NCBI GenBank assembly: GCA_029851415.1
Contig: CM056743.1
Span: 64,076,186 to 64,140,185 of the forward strand
Length of the DNA: 64,000 nt
Reading direction: 5' to 3'
Source: Eretmocerus hayati
Taxonomy: Eukaryota > Arthropoda > Insecta > Hymenoptera > Aphelinidae
How positions within the stretch are numbered: position 1 is the stretch's first letter; each line of letters starts with the position of its first letter. Below the pieces are notes generated by a model. It worked only from the letters and a program-made list of their open reading frames with translations, ran no database searches and was not told where the DNA came from. The position numbers and the translations under genes are program-made. Of the stretch, positions 41,721 through 55,370 are shown piece after piece.

Positions 41721-43559
41721 GCTGAGAGAGTAAATCCCAGGGGCCATATTCTGATGTGTTTTTTCAATCGGGCGCGGGAAGAAAAGCGCAATAATCGTCA
41801 TTTCCGCTGACTCACCTTTGAACTCGATTGTATATCGAAAGTGATTCGATTTCATGTGAAGATGATTCGTGGACCATCCTTCGAACTGTGGAAGCAACAA
41901 GAACGTTTTGCGGTTTAGAGAGATGCGACATGGAGTACAGTCAGATGATATTTACCCAGCAGTGAACGTAACGAACTAGTTGATTCACTCACCGTAAACT
42001 GCGCGACCATGTGAAATGCTGGGTTTTCTGCCACCCTGTATTGGGCAAAACGTTTCAGATTAATGCCCCAGGGCCCTAAATTTTCCACTTCATTCCCTAT
42101 TCTGCAGCTCTCATCCTCGTTTTACAGCGTGCTCATACCATTCTCTCATTCCCCAAGACTTCCTCGAATAGAAGTCATCATTCATCCAGTCATTTCCCAT
42201 CTAAATAACGTTGCTATAAACCCGCGTGGTACCGATTGTATAAATCATCACTGTATGGGCTCTCGTGGAGGCCACGCTGACGTCTTATAATGACCCCCAC
42301 TCTACTTCAAGCGTGTGCAAAATATCAGAATCTGCACTCTTTCTCCAATCTCTCTATCGTTTATCGTGAGAGTCGATGTATTCATCTCAGATCGTGATAG
42401 ACCGAGAAAGCCGACTTTTCACCCAGGAATTTTGCACACGTGTAAAATTGTGAGCGATGTTCATGACAATGGAGAGGACCTAGGAAGGTTATCATCTCAC
42501 TGACTGGAGACTCATTTTGTCCAAGTAATGATCCTGATGATCCTCTCTCGATGATTCTGATGAAAAACATGCCTCCTTGTATCTTGGATGGGTGAGAGGA
42601 GTTTAATCGATCGATCACAGAATTACAGGAAATAATCCGATTGATGTGAGCTCTGTCAGTCGAGTATTCACGTGTCCAGGGTACACTCAGAAAAGAAATT
42701 CGCTGCCATAACTGCGCGGGCTTTACCTCAACGCCATCGGGGCTTTCGAACACTGGAGCAAGGACCCTGTGCCGTTGTGATTACTTCTCGAGTCGCGTCA
42801 CGTGTTGACAAGTTGTGATCTAAGAATTTTCATATGTGCTAGTTATGATCATGGATTGACTAACAGGGCGATCGTAGTGAATATTTCCGCGTAACATCGA
42901 AGTGAAAGCGCGAGTGAGAATAATTGGGAAGTGCTGCTATCAGCGGGATAGGAGGCTGTCGTTCTGCTTAAGGCTAGTCCTGAGAGGATCCGAATGTTTT
43001 TCCCAATAGATGGCGCTTTGATCGTACTGCAGGTGCAATAGGAGATTATGAACCGATTATTTGGTTCATAGTATTTCAATCTCACATTTCCGGCCCAAAC
43101 GACATATGGTAACTGAAACACCATAACATTTCTCATCGAATGAGCTGTTCCACACTCGGGGATTCATTCTATATCTCCAGGAAATCGTAGTTTTTTGGCT
43201 CGCTGAGCAAGTTATACTGCTCGATGCTCACACTAGTTCAAGTTTTTTGCGAGCTAGATTCAGAATTTTCGGGCGTGGGACGGCTCATTTGACAGGAAAT
43301 TCCAATCCACAGGTGGGCTACTATCTGATATTGGACGAAACTGTTTCGTTAGTGAGTAATAAATCGGAATAGGCGAGGACGCACTTTGTCCCACCAAAAT
43401 ATTGGCTTCAAGTTTTCCTCGGTTCCTGATGAAAGGAATGCCATGAAACTTTGCATGGTAACAATACCTTATAATACAAGTTATAAGATTTCACAGGTGT
43501 GCTACTATCTGAGTTACTCATTCAGTACCAATAAAAGCGTATGAACAATAGTACCGCTC
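41721..43559. other. Non-coding interval
   Basis: No gene, RNA gene or repeat array with support was seen. Short open frames on both strands lack motifs or splice context. Confidence 0.4.
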
Positions 43560-44250
43560 TCAGAATCATTGCATGCAGCCGCAACTTGAAAGTACGCCGG
43601 CGCGTGTCTGGTTGCGGTTCTGCGGGGACTCCGGACTAGCCTTAACCTATAAAGTTGTTGTTTACTTCCTGCGGGGCCGCAGACGGCGCGAGTAGCGGCT
43701 CACGTCTTTATAGTAAAGTCCGCGGAGTTACCACAACTGCTTCAGGTGTTACGTCAAATACATGCCCTACTTTTCTATCACCCGCAAAGGAGGTTGGGGC
43801 ATGGCGCCTCATCCCTGGAGACCGCGCATCTCCATCCGGCACCACGGGAATAAGTGAGTCTAGGGACTCGCATTAGAATCGTCTTCGGGCGATAACAATG
43901 CGAGCCTGGAAGACTCATCCATCATCCCTAGGGGCTCCCTGGGTTCTCAGGAAGCCTAGACGAGCCCCCCCCCCCCCACCGAGGGGTGGGCATTGGCCTT
44001 GTGCCGGAGACCGAGCCCGGAATTCGGTAGTTGGGGAGGATGACCGAGTCATTGCTGAACCACTTGTGGTTCGGTGATGGCCGTCCTCCAAACCAACGCG
44101 CTGGCAGGGCGTATCCCTGCCCCACGCCTATGGGAGCAACTGGGATGGAGACGAAAGCCGGGCACCCGGGATACAAAAGATGAATTGCTACTTTCCTATC
44201 GAAGCCTACCCAGAGTTTGTCGCAGAGAATCACTTTTCTGAGTGTAGCTG
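43560..44250. other. GC-rich island without identified gene
   Basis: This stretch is clearly richer in GC and CpG than its surroundings. It contains a run of about 14 C at 43,966 and small stems (for example GAACCACTTGTGGTTC near 44,056 and GGCAGGGCGTATCCCTGCC at 44,103). It could be the 3' untranslated tail of a LINE or a SINE-like element, but I cannot place it. The following 44,250-45,230 shows nothing supportable. Confidence 0.35.
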
Positions 44251-45233
44251 ACGGACGTGACACCAGCGGGCCTCATGATTTCGTCATCTTTGCACACTGG
44301 ATAGAGAATGAAGCTATCGACGGGAATCGCTCCTCCAGAATTATTGAAGTGTAGCGTCCTCCTTAGTGCACTACTGGAGCTCAATGTACACGGCTCCTGC
44401 GTCCGACGATTGACTGTCACAGTAATGTGCACGTTTCTGGATTAGGGGTGACGTGATGACTCATTACCACACGGATGTCAATTGCTCGAGAGAAGGCAAT
44501 GATAAACATATGACGGATTTGCCGCTCTCGAGAATTGGTGAGCATTGCATATTGCTCATCGTTTTCGCCTCTTCTGCGCGTAATACGAGACGTATCTTCA
44601 TGCGCATGAATTAACACGTAACTAACGAAAATCTCCATACACGATGTTGACTCGACAAATTAAGTCTACAAGAAGAACATGGTTCACGCGGATAGAGAAT
44701 TCCAAAGATTTTGCCGTTCCTACCTCATAACTTCTAATAATCGGTACATTTCTCCGTGAAGGGGATGGAATATTCTCTTAATTTTCTATGGATGATCCAT
44801 AGAGTGCGTTTCTCAGCATAGCTCTTTGTGCTCCGCCTGCGAGGAATTAAGCAAACATCAGAAACCTATAACTGGTCCTATATATTTTCTTTCATCAGGA
44901 AGAGACAATGAGTTAGGATAACGGAGTTTGAGAGTGATATCAACATTAATCTTTCTTAAAGAGATATACATTCTCTCACTGCTCATGGAGATTCTGTGGA
45001 ACATGAGAATTTATTATCTCTCTATCTCCATCGGAAAGTTATCAGAGTCTCGAGGTTCAGGGTATTCGATTGAATACTGAAGATTTTGCATCATAATACT
45101 CCATTCATCAAATGATCGCTCATTCGATGAAAAGGTTGGGAAAACGGGGAGCAAAGTCCTGAATTTGTTCGTTCGCGCTCACGCTATCACGTCGTCTCCG
45201 AGCAGATTGAGCCCTTGTACTCTTCTGAGCCGC

Positions 45234-45282
45234 TCCACTGCAGATTGATGTTCTGCAGTGGTGCGGCTCAGAGATAAAATTG
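45234..45282. other. Strong isolated hairpin
   Basis: TCTGAGCCGCTCCACTGCAGA (45,234-45,254) pairs with 45,262-45,282 over 21 bp with one mismatch around a 7-base loop, TTGATGT. No repeat family or TSD is obvious around it. It might be a small RNA precursor or the tip of a decayed palindrome. Confidence 0.6.
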
Positions 45283-45706
45283 ATATTGGTGGGCAATGAG
45301 GCTTAGAGAATTTTGACTTTTGTTGTAACTCCTAAGTGAGTCAATGCTCAACTCAACAAATTACAGCATTGTATGCCTTTCCTTGTCGAATCATGTTTCA
45401 TTTTGGTGAATTTAGATGGGGATTTGAACATGTTCAAATATAGAACAGTAGCATGTATCAAGTAAGAATGGTGGCACGCGAATAACCACAGCTTTGATCA
45501 AGACCCCATATTTAACTATTCCAGTAATGTTTTGGTTGCTTCAAGAAATTACTCCCCAAATTAGGGTTCAAAACAGATAGAAATGAGCTTGCTGAATACT
45601 TTAAAACGAAATGAAGCAGGACAAAAGAGAGTTCGGAGAACTCTTGTTCTAGAGTACGGGTTGTGTTTATAGCGTTTGTTCAAATTCAGAAAATCCTCAT
45701 ATCACT

Positions 45707-45945
45707 GTAAAAAAAATTTCCAAAAAACTTCAACCAACTGGTTGAGTGAAAAATTCAACCAGCTGGTTGAATGGAAAATTCAACCAGATGGTTGAATAGA
45801 ATAGTTGAATTTTCAACCAAACTGGTTGAATTCTCAACCAAATTGGTTGAATTTTCAACCGAATGGTTGAATTTTCCATTCAACCAGCTAGTTGAATTTT
45901 TCATTCTACCACATGGTTGAAGTTTTTCGGAAAATTTTTTTACAA
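45707..45945. mobile_element. Fold-back element made of TTCAACCA-TGGTTGAA palindromes
   Basis: About nine units of a palindrome like TTCAACCAGCTGGTTGAA lie in a row. The entire stretch is also one large inverted repeat, with outer ends TGTAAAAAAAATTTCC and the inverse near 45,945, arms of about 100 bp and almost no loop. No coding sequence. Confidence 0.8.
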
Positions 45946-46443
45946 AGAAGTTATCACCCACGCAATGAGGGCATAATGAGGACCCCATCACACACAACAC
46001 TGCACACTTTTTATCACTACCAAATACTCACGATCTGAATTTTCGTATACAACCCGTATAGCAATTGAAAATCAGCAATGGAAGCATTACTCGTTCCAGC
46101 ATATATGCAGCAATAATACTCAATAACAATAAAAATCATATTTTGTTCTCAGCTGTGTTGTGTGCATGGAGAGTATGGAAAGCAGAGCAGACTAGCGATC
46201 CTCGAGCAGACAGCAGACGGATATCGGCATTGGCATCTGTGATATGCTGGAGATGCTGGAGAATACACGCGGTCCCTCAGCCCATGCAGTATACCTATAT
46301 CGTATGTCGGTTTTTCGTTGCATCTGTACAGCGGGTTGCAAATCTCGTTACGCGGGGCGGTGTCGGTCGCGCGATTTCACTCCTCACCCAAACGAGCGTG
46401 AAGGAACTCCGTTCCAAAAGTGTGGAGGAATGCAAATACTAAG

Positions 46444-46815
46444 GAGATTGATAGAAGAGAATAATGGAGATCATGGAAACATTGAGCAGATTGTCAGGAA
46501 GGCAAACCTAGCGCTAGGAAAAATCTGGATCATCGACGAAGAAATGTTCAAGGATAGATGAGACAGAAGAATGAGAATTTTTGACGTTATAATAGAGAGC
46601 ATCATGATGTATGGGTGAGAAATTCGAGGATGGGGAGAGAAAAAGAGGTGGAGAACAGGCAGATAAAACACATGAAATGGGTCCTCAAACTTGACAGAAT
46701 GACACCAGGATACCTCATACCGACTGAGGTAGCAAAGAAGAAAATAACGACAGTAGCAGATACAAAAGACTTGGAATCCGAGTTCCTCTACTGCAGGGAA
46801 CAATCTCCCTCGTGA
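46444..46815 (+). pseudogene. LINE (non-LTR retrotransposon) reverse-transcriptase tail, degenerate
   Basis: The translation contains ANLALGKIWIIDEEMFKDR, then after TGA MRIFDVIIESIMMYG, and in another frame HMKWVLKLDRMTPGYLIP. This is the segment after the RT core that is common in insect LINE ORF2 proteins (typical text: KANLAIGKVW, LFD.LV.SVL.YGVE.WGW, YLKWVLGLDR.TPGYMV). At least two stops and one frameshift are present. The upstream RT core and endonuclease are absent, consistent with a 5'-truncated, old insertion. Confidence 0.65.
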
Positions 46816-47663
46816 AGTAACCCTCATAACGCAGGATGAGCTAGGACGACGCACAGTGGAGGAGACCAAAATTTTTTAGCTCAAAAATTAACACGCTTGA
46901 GCCATTTGACTTTCGAGCTGAAAAATTTCGATCTTTCTCACTGTGCGATGGTGATAGAGACAGACAGAGTGGAGTGTCTTAAGGACGTAGAGAAGAGAAG
47001 GGAAATAGTGAACAGGAACTGTTCATGAAAATACGCTGCTCAAAGTGATTAGCAGAATGCTTACTCACAGTGTTATATGATAAAAACTATAATGAATCCT
47101 ACATCCATTACCATTCTAATTGCGAATAATCTCCTCTATTTCGCGAGAAATTTCTATGATCAGCATTTTGATCTCATATAATTTCCTATTTCTTGATAAA
47201 TCTTCCGGGAGAACGTTTGCGAAGGATCTAGAGAATCTAGACTCAAGTTCTGTTAGCATGTGATGGGGTTTAGGACCGTCTGATCCGATAAATGCAACTC
47301 AGCTGAGTGCAATGCACGAGGGCAGTTCGTACGCAAGAGACTCTTATATTTGAGTGGGAAATATACGATGGGGCTAGACATGCGTCCCGCATGGCCCTTG
47401 CTGCTGCCGCGGCCTCGTCGTAGTTGTCACAGGATTCACTTGTCGTCCGAAGTGACGACGCACAGTGGGAAAGGGAATTCGCCAGACTGCACAATTATGC
47501 GCCACTATCAGATAGGCGATTCCGGAGTGTTTCAAAAACGAGAATTGTTGTTTTTTTGATGCGAAATCTGAATGCTTCTCCCTCGAATATTGTCCGGAAG
47601 TCGTATGACGACGGCATCCATTAAAACACGAAAATCGCTTAAAAAACACAGTATTAGCTGTTT
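46816..47663. other. Non-coding interval
   Basis: No feature I can support. Short open frames on both strands overlap each other around 47,270-47,650 and have no motifs. Confidence 0.35.
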
Positions 47664-48377
47664 AACTCGGAGGGGAAGCAAATTACGTCGATTTTCATGG
47701 GGAATAGAGTTGATAATGATGGGAAACAAAATTATTGCAATTTTCTAAACAAATTTTTTGGTGCCCCCAGTTTTTCAAGAAATTGTAGTTTTTTAGGGTT
47801 TTTGGTTTTTTATGGGCTTTTGCAACAACATTTGGAATTTTTGACCACGCCAATCGAAAGAGCAGGGAATTTTACGTCGAAATATGTGGTTCAAGAAAAT
47901 TTCACAATTTCATTCCATCCGCGCTTCATCAACGGTGAAATCAGAGCTAGCCCGGAAAACGCACCAGAGGCCTGAAAAAGCTCCCAAAACTCGGAGAGGG
48001 AGCAATTTACGTTGATAATGATGGGGAACGAAGTTGTTGCAATTTTCAAAACAAATTTTTTGATGCCCGAGTTTGTGAAAAAATCGTAGTTTTTTTAGGG
48101 TCTTTAGGTTTTATCCATAGATGCTGATCAATGCTGATACCCATAGCTGATATCCATGTCAGTATATCCATATATGTATCATTTAAACATGGGCCTGTAT
48201 AGGCAATGCTAATATCCATAGATGTATCTCGCGGGGAAGCCCATTGGATCCAATCCTAGGAGCTACCTTCATTTCATACCAAAATTAGGTGGCGACCAAA
48301 GTTCCATCAAGATCCGTATTCCGCAGGAGTGGTGCTCGCCTTGTGGGTTTATTTCCAAAGATTTTGAGGTAGGAGTT

Positions 48378-50278
48378 TGCAACGTCTGCAATTTTCAGAT
48401 AATTTTGAAAGTTTTAGAAATAAAAATTTTCGGTCAGCCACTTGTGCAGATGACCATCAGACCAGTCGTGTAAGTAGAATCATATACGTTGGTGTCGGTA
48501 AAACTAATACTAACCCATATATGCTTGCAATTCTGTGAATTAACCACCGTGCATATATATATATATGCACGTTGGATCAATTCCATCGCGTCGCTCGTCA
48601 TAACATATATATATATAAAGCCGATATAGATCCATACCCTTTCCAATCGATTCCTCATCGATTCACTTATACTATAATTCGACCAATCGATCCCGATATT
48701 CGGAAAGATATTTGCATGTAATTGTAATTACGCGTGTCTATGTCGACGCAGGGTCCAAGCCGACGAAAAGTGTCTCGAAGTGGGGCTCTGGCCGTCCGAG
48801 GGTATATGAATCGCTGCGCGAGCAAAGCTCGCTCTCTCGTTCCTGAAAAGCCAAAGTGGCAATACTTTCGAAAGACTATATGACCACGAACGAGCAGGTC
48901 TCCCCGAGACACAAGTAAGTCGACGCCCGGATGCGATATTATATTAGAATTTAAAGAATCCCACCATAAGGCATCCTCGAGATGTATTTGAAATGGGATT
49001 AGGCAACGATCGCGGCCCCGGGATGAATAAACCTGCACAGACAGGGACGAAATACTTGGGCATGGTATTAGCTCGCGGTGGCTCATTGGCTCATAATACA
49101 TAAAATCCAGGCACACTGCCAAGCGTGAGTCGGCCGTCTCTTTACCCAAGATGGGGAATTGACTTACGACCGACCCGCATTACCCAGTGCTTATGGATCG
49201 TGAAGGTTTTCACAGATAGGGAATTTTATCGTGCCCGCGCTAGAAAGTCAACCTTTTACAATTCAACTCTGTGCGATGAGCCAAAAATCACACGTATTCA
49301 AGTCTTTGCGAAGGTCCGAACACCGTCATATAATAATTCATTACACACAAAGTCAATGGGGAATTGGGTAGGAAACAGATCACACTTATTATATGTTACA
49401 GATAGACGAGGCGGTTGATATACCCATATCACATATAACATCGTATAAAATCATGAAAACACCAATATATGGACAAATTCTGATATTTCTATGTACACGG
49501 TTGAGACTGTGGTTTGAAATATAGTTACAATCAATAAGTGAGTAATTTAATCGAACGACAATCTTTTCATGAGAGATCACCCTGATAATTTTCGTCCCCA
49601 ATATTATCTTAAATATTTTCAGGTCCTCCCGTTTAAAATCAAAGTTTTTGCCTAAAGTGCCACTTAGATGTATATAATATCGATCAGAAGGCAGTATTAG
49701 ATCGATAGATTTCCATTATATATTCAAGATATCACGAGATCCTGCATGCCTGTTTTAAAGATAGAATTTTCGTAAAATCAACGTTCGATCAGGTACACGC
49801 ATGGGTAAGCCGATTTTTCTGGGCTATATTATCGTTTGGACATGTAATATAATCTAGTATCTTTAATTCTAGTCCACATACATATAGCCATAGCAAAAAT
49901 TGCCTGTGTACCAGCGTGCGCATCGATTGAAATGTAGAAATACGAAATTTCAATATAATCCACTTATGAGCTCATCCTGCTTATATAAAACGATATATTC
50001 ATGCTTGAAATAATTCTCTTTGAATAACATGTGGCCATAGCATGCCCTTTTGGCTAATATAATTCGAATGCAGATTTTCCCAACAGCAGTATCCCCGATT
50101 CATCGATCGAAAATACGAGGTGTTCGATCGATCCGAGTAATACGTAAGTAGCTGTTCCAGCGCAAGCAGGGTAGCAGAGCGGTATCACATATCTATATAG
50201 TTGCAAATGTTAAGCTATGCAACTCGTTTGCTCGGCAAATTATTAGTAATATGAGTATACTAATATCACAATCTCGCA
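48378..50278 (+). repeat. 5' LTR of the LARD-like element
   Basis: 1,901 bp. It contains a perfect palindrome CGTGCATATATATATATATG... near 48,548 and a TATA-like TATATAAAG near 48,612. It differs from the 3' LTR by scattered substitutions and small indels, including an expanded (TA)n in the 3' copy at about 55,262. Confidence 0.92.
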
Positions 50279-52003
50279 AATGGTACCCAGCTGGTGGTAC
50301 GTTAACCCTGACACGAACCTAGAATAAAATCAGCTCTCCTCAAGAGCAAAAGTTTGCATGAAAATCTGCATATAAGTTACTCGATTTTGATTTGAAAATC
50401 ATTCGGGAAGAGGAATTTCTCATGAAAAGTTCGGCATTACCATATATGAATCAGTGCGATATGAAAATCGTAAGCGTCTATCTGTAACATAGTAGATTCA
50501 AAATTATACGTTTGAAACTCGAACAGTCGAAGTAAATTCGCTCTGCATTTCGAAAGTTCGAGCACTAGAATCGATTTTGTCAACGTACAGAGACAGTGCC
50601 GAGATACACCGTGTTTGTTTACTTCTCGGAAAGCTGTGCATAAGCTCTTTCGTGGAAACGGTGTACCGACTCGAAATGAGGAAAGTCACGCGTGTATCTC
50701 GACAACCAGCTCATCTTCATAAGCTGCAAACAAAAATATTACGATTGATTCATGCATCAAAGCCGAGTACATCGATTTTGAAGGCATATTCATATAGCAC
50801 ATATAGACTATAGTGAGTTATCGGTCAGTCCGTCGATTTCTATCATTTGTTGCCGCACATATAGCTTACACAGTACGTAGACAATGCCTATAACTTATTA
50901 CTCACATCATAGACAGTATACTTTTGTCTCTCTCACACTCATCCGAATGAATATTACGCGTTCAGACTCATGCAAGTGATTGAACTTGCAATGTCAGAAG
51001 TATCAATAGGCAATGTCTGAGAGTCAAGAAAATGAAAGGCTATCTTTTATATATAACAATTTTCTGCAAATGGTTACGCTCCATGCTCAGGCTGGGGGAA
51101 CTATTGATTTTTTCCTTTCGTTTTGTGCGATTAGTACGCGTTTCAGTGCTCTCGGAGTATAGTCCGGGGGAACTGAAATGCATAATCACTTGTAACGATT
51201 TTGGTGCAATTCGATAGGAATTCGTTCAGTTTTGCGAATAATAGTAGTGTTTGTGTAAAAATATCGTCACGCTCATGAAATTTGACGTAATTTGAGTATT
51301 TTTGGAATGAATATGCCATTATTTTTGCGAATTTTCCATCCAAAAATTCAAGGAAATATAGTTTACCTGGATCTTCAAACAATTCATTCAATAGAACGTT
51401 AGCACGAATCATGGAGACTATAAATCTAACCCCGTAATCGGTACCCGGCAGAATCTTGTTAGGTACACATTACAATAAATATGGAAAAAGTAAATTAAAA
51501 TTATGAGGGCCACAGGCCGACAGCTGATCTAGTCTAGACATTTTTGTCACTCTGTTTGATGGACAGAACGACCATTCCCACGCGGCCTAGTGACCAGGCG
51601 TTTATTCCGTCAGGGACCTTCCCTGACTCATGAACGTAGTAGCAGAAGCTCACTGCCGCAGTAAGGGGTACTTTCGGAAATCTTTTCGAGATGTTGTGAA
51701 ATCAGCTCACTGTCATTATTCGAGTGGTAATACAGTCGAAACTCATCAGATGTCCGTCACGCCGCCACACCACATTTTAATTTGCTGAAATTTGAAATAA
51801 ATTGGAAATCTCGTGGCACCGAGAGTTAATGTGAAACTGCTTTAGATGAATTCGAGCCATCATGTGTATGTCTCGAGGGGCAGATCGATAGGCCCGCCTT
51901 TGTGATAAAACCCGGGAAATTGAGTCGGTTAGTAGTCATGTTCAGGTCGCTAATCTGGTGAGTCGCTCGAGTAAGGCTATCTCAGTCCAATCTATTCAGG
52001 CTA

Positions 52004-52213
52004 CGTTCGGTACCATATGGCAACGCGAGAAGTGAGATGTCGAGGGAAAGTGATCATGAAATAAGGTCAATTCACTATGGCAACATTTCAAACGAGTGTC
52101 GATGGATCGTTCGGCACCATATGGCAACGCGAGAAGTGAGATGTCGAGGGAAAGTGATCATGAGATATCAAGGTCAATTCACTATGGCAACATTTCAAAC
52201 GAGTGTCGATGGA
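52004..52213. repeat. 105-bp direct duplication in the LARD interior
   Basis: Two adjacent units start at GTTCGGTACCATATGG (52,004) and GTTCGGCACCATATGG (52,109). Both continue through ATGTCGAGGGAAAGTGATC to AACGAGTGTCGATGGAT with only a few differences. Short open frames here follow from the duplication. Confidence 0.85.
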
Positions 52214-53462
52214 TTAGCGGTGGGTCGTTGGAAAATGATGTCGACAAGCGAGACGGACGCGGATTTCAGACAGTACATGGGAACATCGAATCTATTGAAC
52301 CCAGAGGGAGTAGTTCTAGGTGGTTAACCGCATCCCTGCGATCAGATATTCATAATGAGAACTCGTCTAATCATTGGCAAGTAGAATCAATTTATTCTCG
52401 GTAAGACCAGAACACATTTTTTTAGAGAACTCTTACGATGATAATTCCGGAGAGGATCTCGAAACCAGAGAAATTTCGCCAAAATGACACAACCCAAAAA
52501 GCTTGTCAGTCGGCCTACTAGCTGTGGATGAGTATCCAGAAGCATGGTTATTCAGCTGATGAGTTAGTGCTTATACGTGAAATTGTAGAATTTGCTTGAG
52601 ATTTCAGTTTTTGACACCGAACTTGGTATATTATTTCAATAAATATCCATTAATAATTGTCGTACATTGTCTTATCAGCCATACTACGGGCTGGGGGAAC
52701 TGAAGTTCCAATTTTTTTCATCTCAATTTCATGAATTCATTCCCGCCCGTCAATAAAGAGTGATGGCAAGTACTTAGATTCGCCAAAAATCAAATTTCCT
52801 TGAAATAGAGACATTTTGAATTACATTTTTTTGAACATCGGAAACATTCTATGTGAATGAATCATGCCTACTTATTTCTTTATTGGTGATGAATTCTAGA
52901 TGTTGTCGTTGTGATCATCAGTATAAATTCTGGTTTGGAATCATAAATACCCTAAATACTGGGAACTATGGAATCCTTCCAAGGAAATCGCTCAAGATTA
53001 TAGCAAATAATTTTTCGTTCTAGTCCTTTGAACCAAAGCCAACTCACAACCTTGTATGACAATAGATTTTTTCTATCTTGTGTACGAATATAACGTCATT
53101 TCATGTACCATATACGTATGAGAGGTAGGTCGATTGATGACCCAAGATCGTTTATAGTTATTTCCAGTAATGATTTACTCATCATCCACATAAATTCGAA
53201 GCACTTTGCTCCACATTATCGATCCATGATTAGGGTAGTTGAATTATTCATTCAGGATTCACCAAATGGATGTGCTTTCATTTCTTGAATTATTGTACAT
53301 CATATCATTTTAAAACCCAAAGTGGAGTGAAATTCCAACATTTTATAGTAAAACCACGGGTATTTTTGAAACACGTTCCGATGGTCTGATCTGAACATTG
53401 TTTCGTTTTCTTTTTTAATTCATCTCCATCAATCTTCATGAATGAGATTCGACTCCAATAAA

Positions 53463-53474
53463 TTGGGGGAACTA
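53463..53474 (+). promoter_or_regulatory. Polypurine tract of the LARD-like element
   Basis: TTGGGGGAACTA lies directly before the 3' LTR. GGGGGAACT also occurs at 51,094, 51,166 and 52,693 in the interior. Confidence 0.7.
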
Positions 53475-55259
53475 TGCAACGTCTGCAATTTTCAGATAAT
53501 TTTGGAAGTTTTAGAAATAAAAATTTTCGGTCAGCCACTTGTGCAGATGACCATCAGACCAGTCGTGTAAGTAGAATCATATACGTTGGTGTCGGTAAAA
53601 CTAATACTAACCCATATATGCTTGCAATTTTGTGAATTAACCACCGTGCATATATATATGCACGTTAGATCAATTCCATCGCGTCGCTCGTCATAACATA
53701 TATATAAAGCCGATATAGATCCATACCCTTTCCAATCGATTCCTCATCGATTCACTCATACTATAATTCGACCAATCGATCCCGATATTCAGAAAGATAT
53801 TTGCATGTACTCGTAATTACGCGTGTCTATGTCGACGCAGGGTCCAAGCCGCCGAAAAGTGTCTCGAAGTGGGGCTCTGGCCGTCCGAGGGTATATGAAT
53901 CGCTGCGCGAGCGAAGCTCGCTCTCTTGTTCCTGAAAAGCCAAAGTGGCAATACTTCCGAAAGACTATATACCCACGAACGAGGTCTCCCCGAGACACAA
54001 GTAAGTCATCGCCCGGATGCGATATTATATTAGAATTTGAAGAATCCCACCATAAGGCATCCTCGAGATGTATTTGAAATGGGATTAGGCAACGATCGCG
54101 GCCCCGGTATGAATAAACCTGCATAGACAGGGACGAAATACTTGGGCATGGTATAAGCTCGCGGTGGCTCATAAAACATAAAATCCAGGCACATTGCCAA
54201 GCGTGAGTCGGCCGTCTCTTTACCCAGGATGGGGAATTGACTCACGACCGACCCGCATTACCCAGTGCTTATGGATCGTGTAGGTTTTCACGGATAAGGA
54301 ATTTTATCGTATCCGCGCTAGAAAGTCAACCTTTTACAATTCAACTCTGTGCGATGAGCCAAAAATCACGCGTATTCAAGTCTTTGCGGTGGTCCCAACA
54401 CCGTCATATGATAATTTATTACACACGAAGTCCGGAAATTGGGTAGGAAACAGATCACACTTATTATATGTTACAGATAGACGAGGCGGTTGATATACCC
54501 ATATCACATATAAAATCGTATGAAATCATGAAAATACCAATATATGGACAAACTCCAATATTTCTATGTACACGGTTGAGACTGTGGTTTGAAATATAGT
54601 TACAATCAATAAATGAGTAATTTAATCGAACGACAATCTTTTCATGAGAGATCACTTTGATAATTTTCGTCTCCAATATTATTTTAAATATTTTCAGGTC
54701 CTCCCGTTTAAAATCAAAGTTTTTGACTAAAAAGCCACTTAGATGTATATAATATCGATCAGAAAGCAGTATTAGATCGATAGATTTCAATTATATATTC
54801 AAGATATCACGAGATCCTGCATGCCTGTTTTAAAGATAGAATTTTCGTAAAATTAACGTTCGATCAGGTACACGCATGGGTAAGGCGATTTTTCTGGGCT
54901 ATATTATTGTTTGGGCATGTAATATAATCTTGTATCTTTAATTTGAGTCCACATATATATAGCCATAGCAAAAATTGCCTGTGTACCAGCGTGCGCATCG
55001 ATTGAAATGTAGGAATACGAAATTTCAATATAATTCACTTATGAGCTTATCCTGCTTATATAAAACGATATATTCATGCTTGAAATAATCTTCTTTGAAT
55101 AATATGTGACCACAGCATGCCTTTTTGGCTAATATAATTCGAATGCAGATTTTCCCAACAGCAGTATCCCCGATTCATCGGTCGAAAATACAGGTGTTCG
55201 ATCGATCCGAGTAATACGTGAGTAGCTGTTCCAGCGCAAGCAGGGTAGCAGAGCGGTAT

Positions 55260-55294
<35 letters not shown>

Positions 55295-55370
55295 GCAAAT
55301 GTTAAGCTATGCAACTCGTTTGCTCGGCAAATTATTAGTAATATGAGTATACTAATATCACAATCTCGCA
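53475..55370 (+). repeat. 3' LTR of the LARD-like element
   Basis: 1,896 bp, matching 48,378-50,278 along its full length, with roughly a few percent differences by eye. It is followed by the AGTT duplication. Confidence 0.92.

Larger units (their letters stand above)
48378..55370 (+). mobile_element. LARD-like LTR retrotransposon without coding capacity
   Basis: Two direct repeats of 1.9 kb begin TGCAACGTCTGC and end AATCTCGCA. They are flanked by AGTT duplications (48,374-48,377 and 55,371-55,374). TGGTACCCAGCTGGTGGT starts two bases after the 5' LTR (50,281), the normal PBS position, though I cannot name the tRNA. GGGGGAACTA directly precedes the 3' LTR as PPT. The 3,196-bp interior has no long frame and no retroviral motif, so it depends on another element. 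Strand is assigned from PBS and PPT. Confidence 0.9.

Noticed and set aside
48378..55370. The two 1.9-kb copies as a segmental duplication of host DNA
   Set aside because: TG...CA ends, a perfect AGTT duplication, and PBS and PPT at the right places show they are LTRs.
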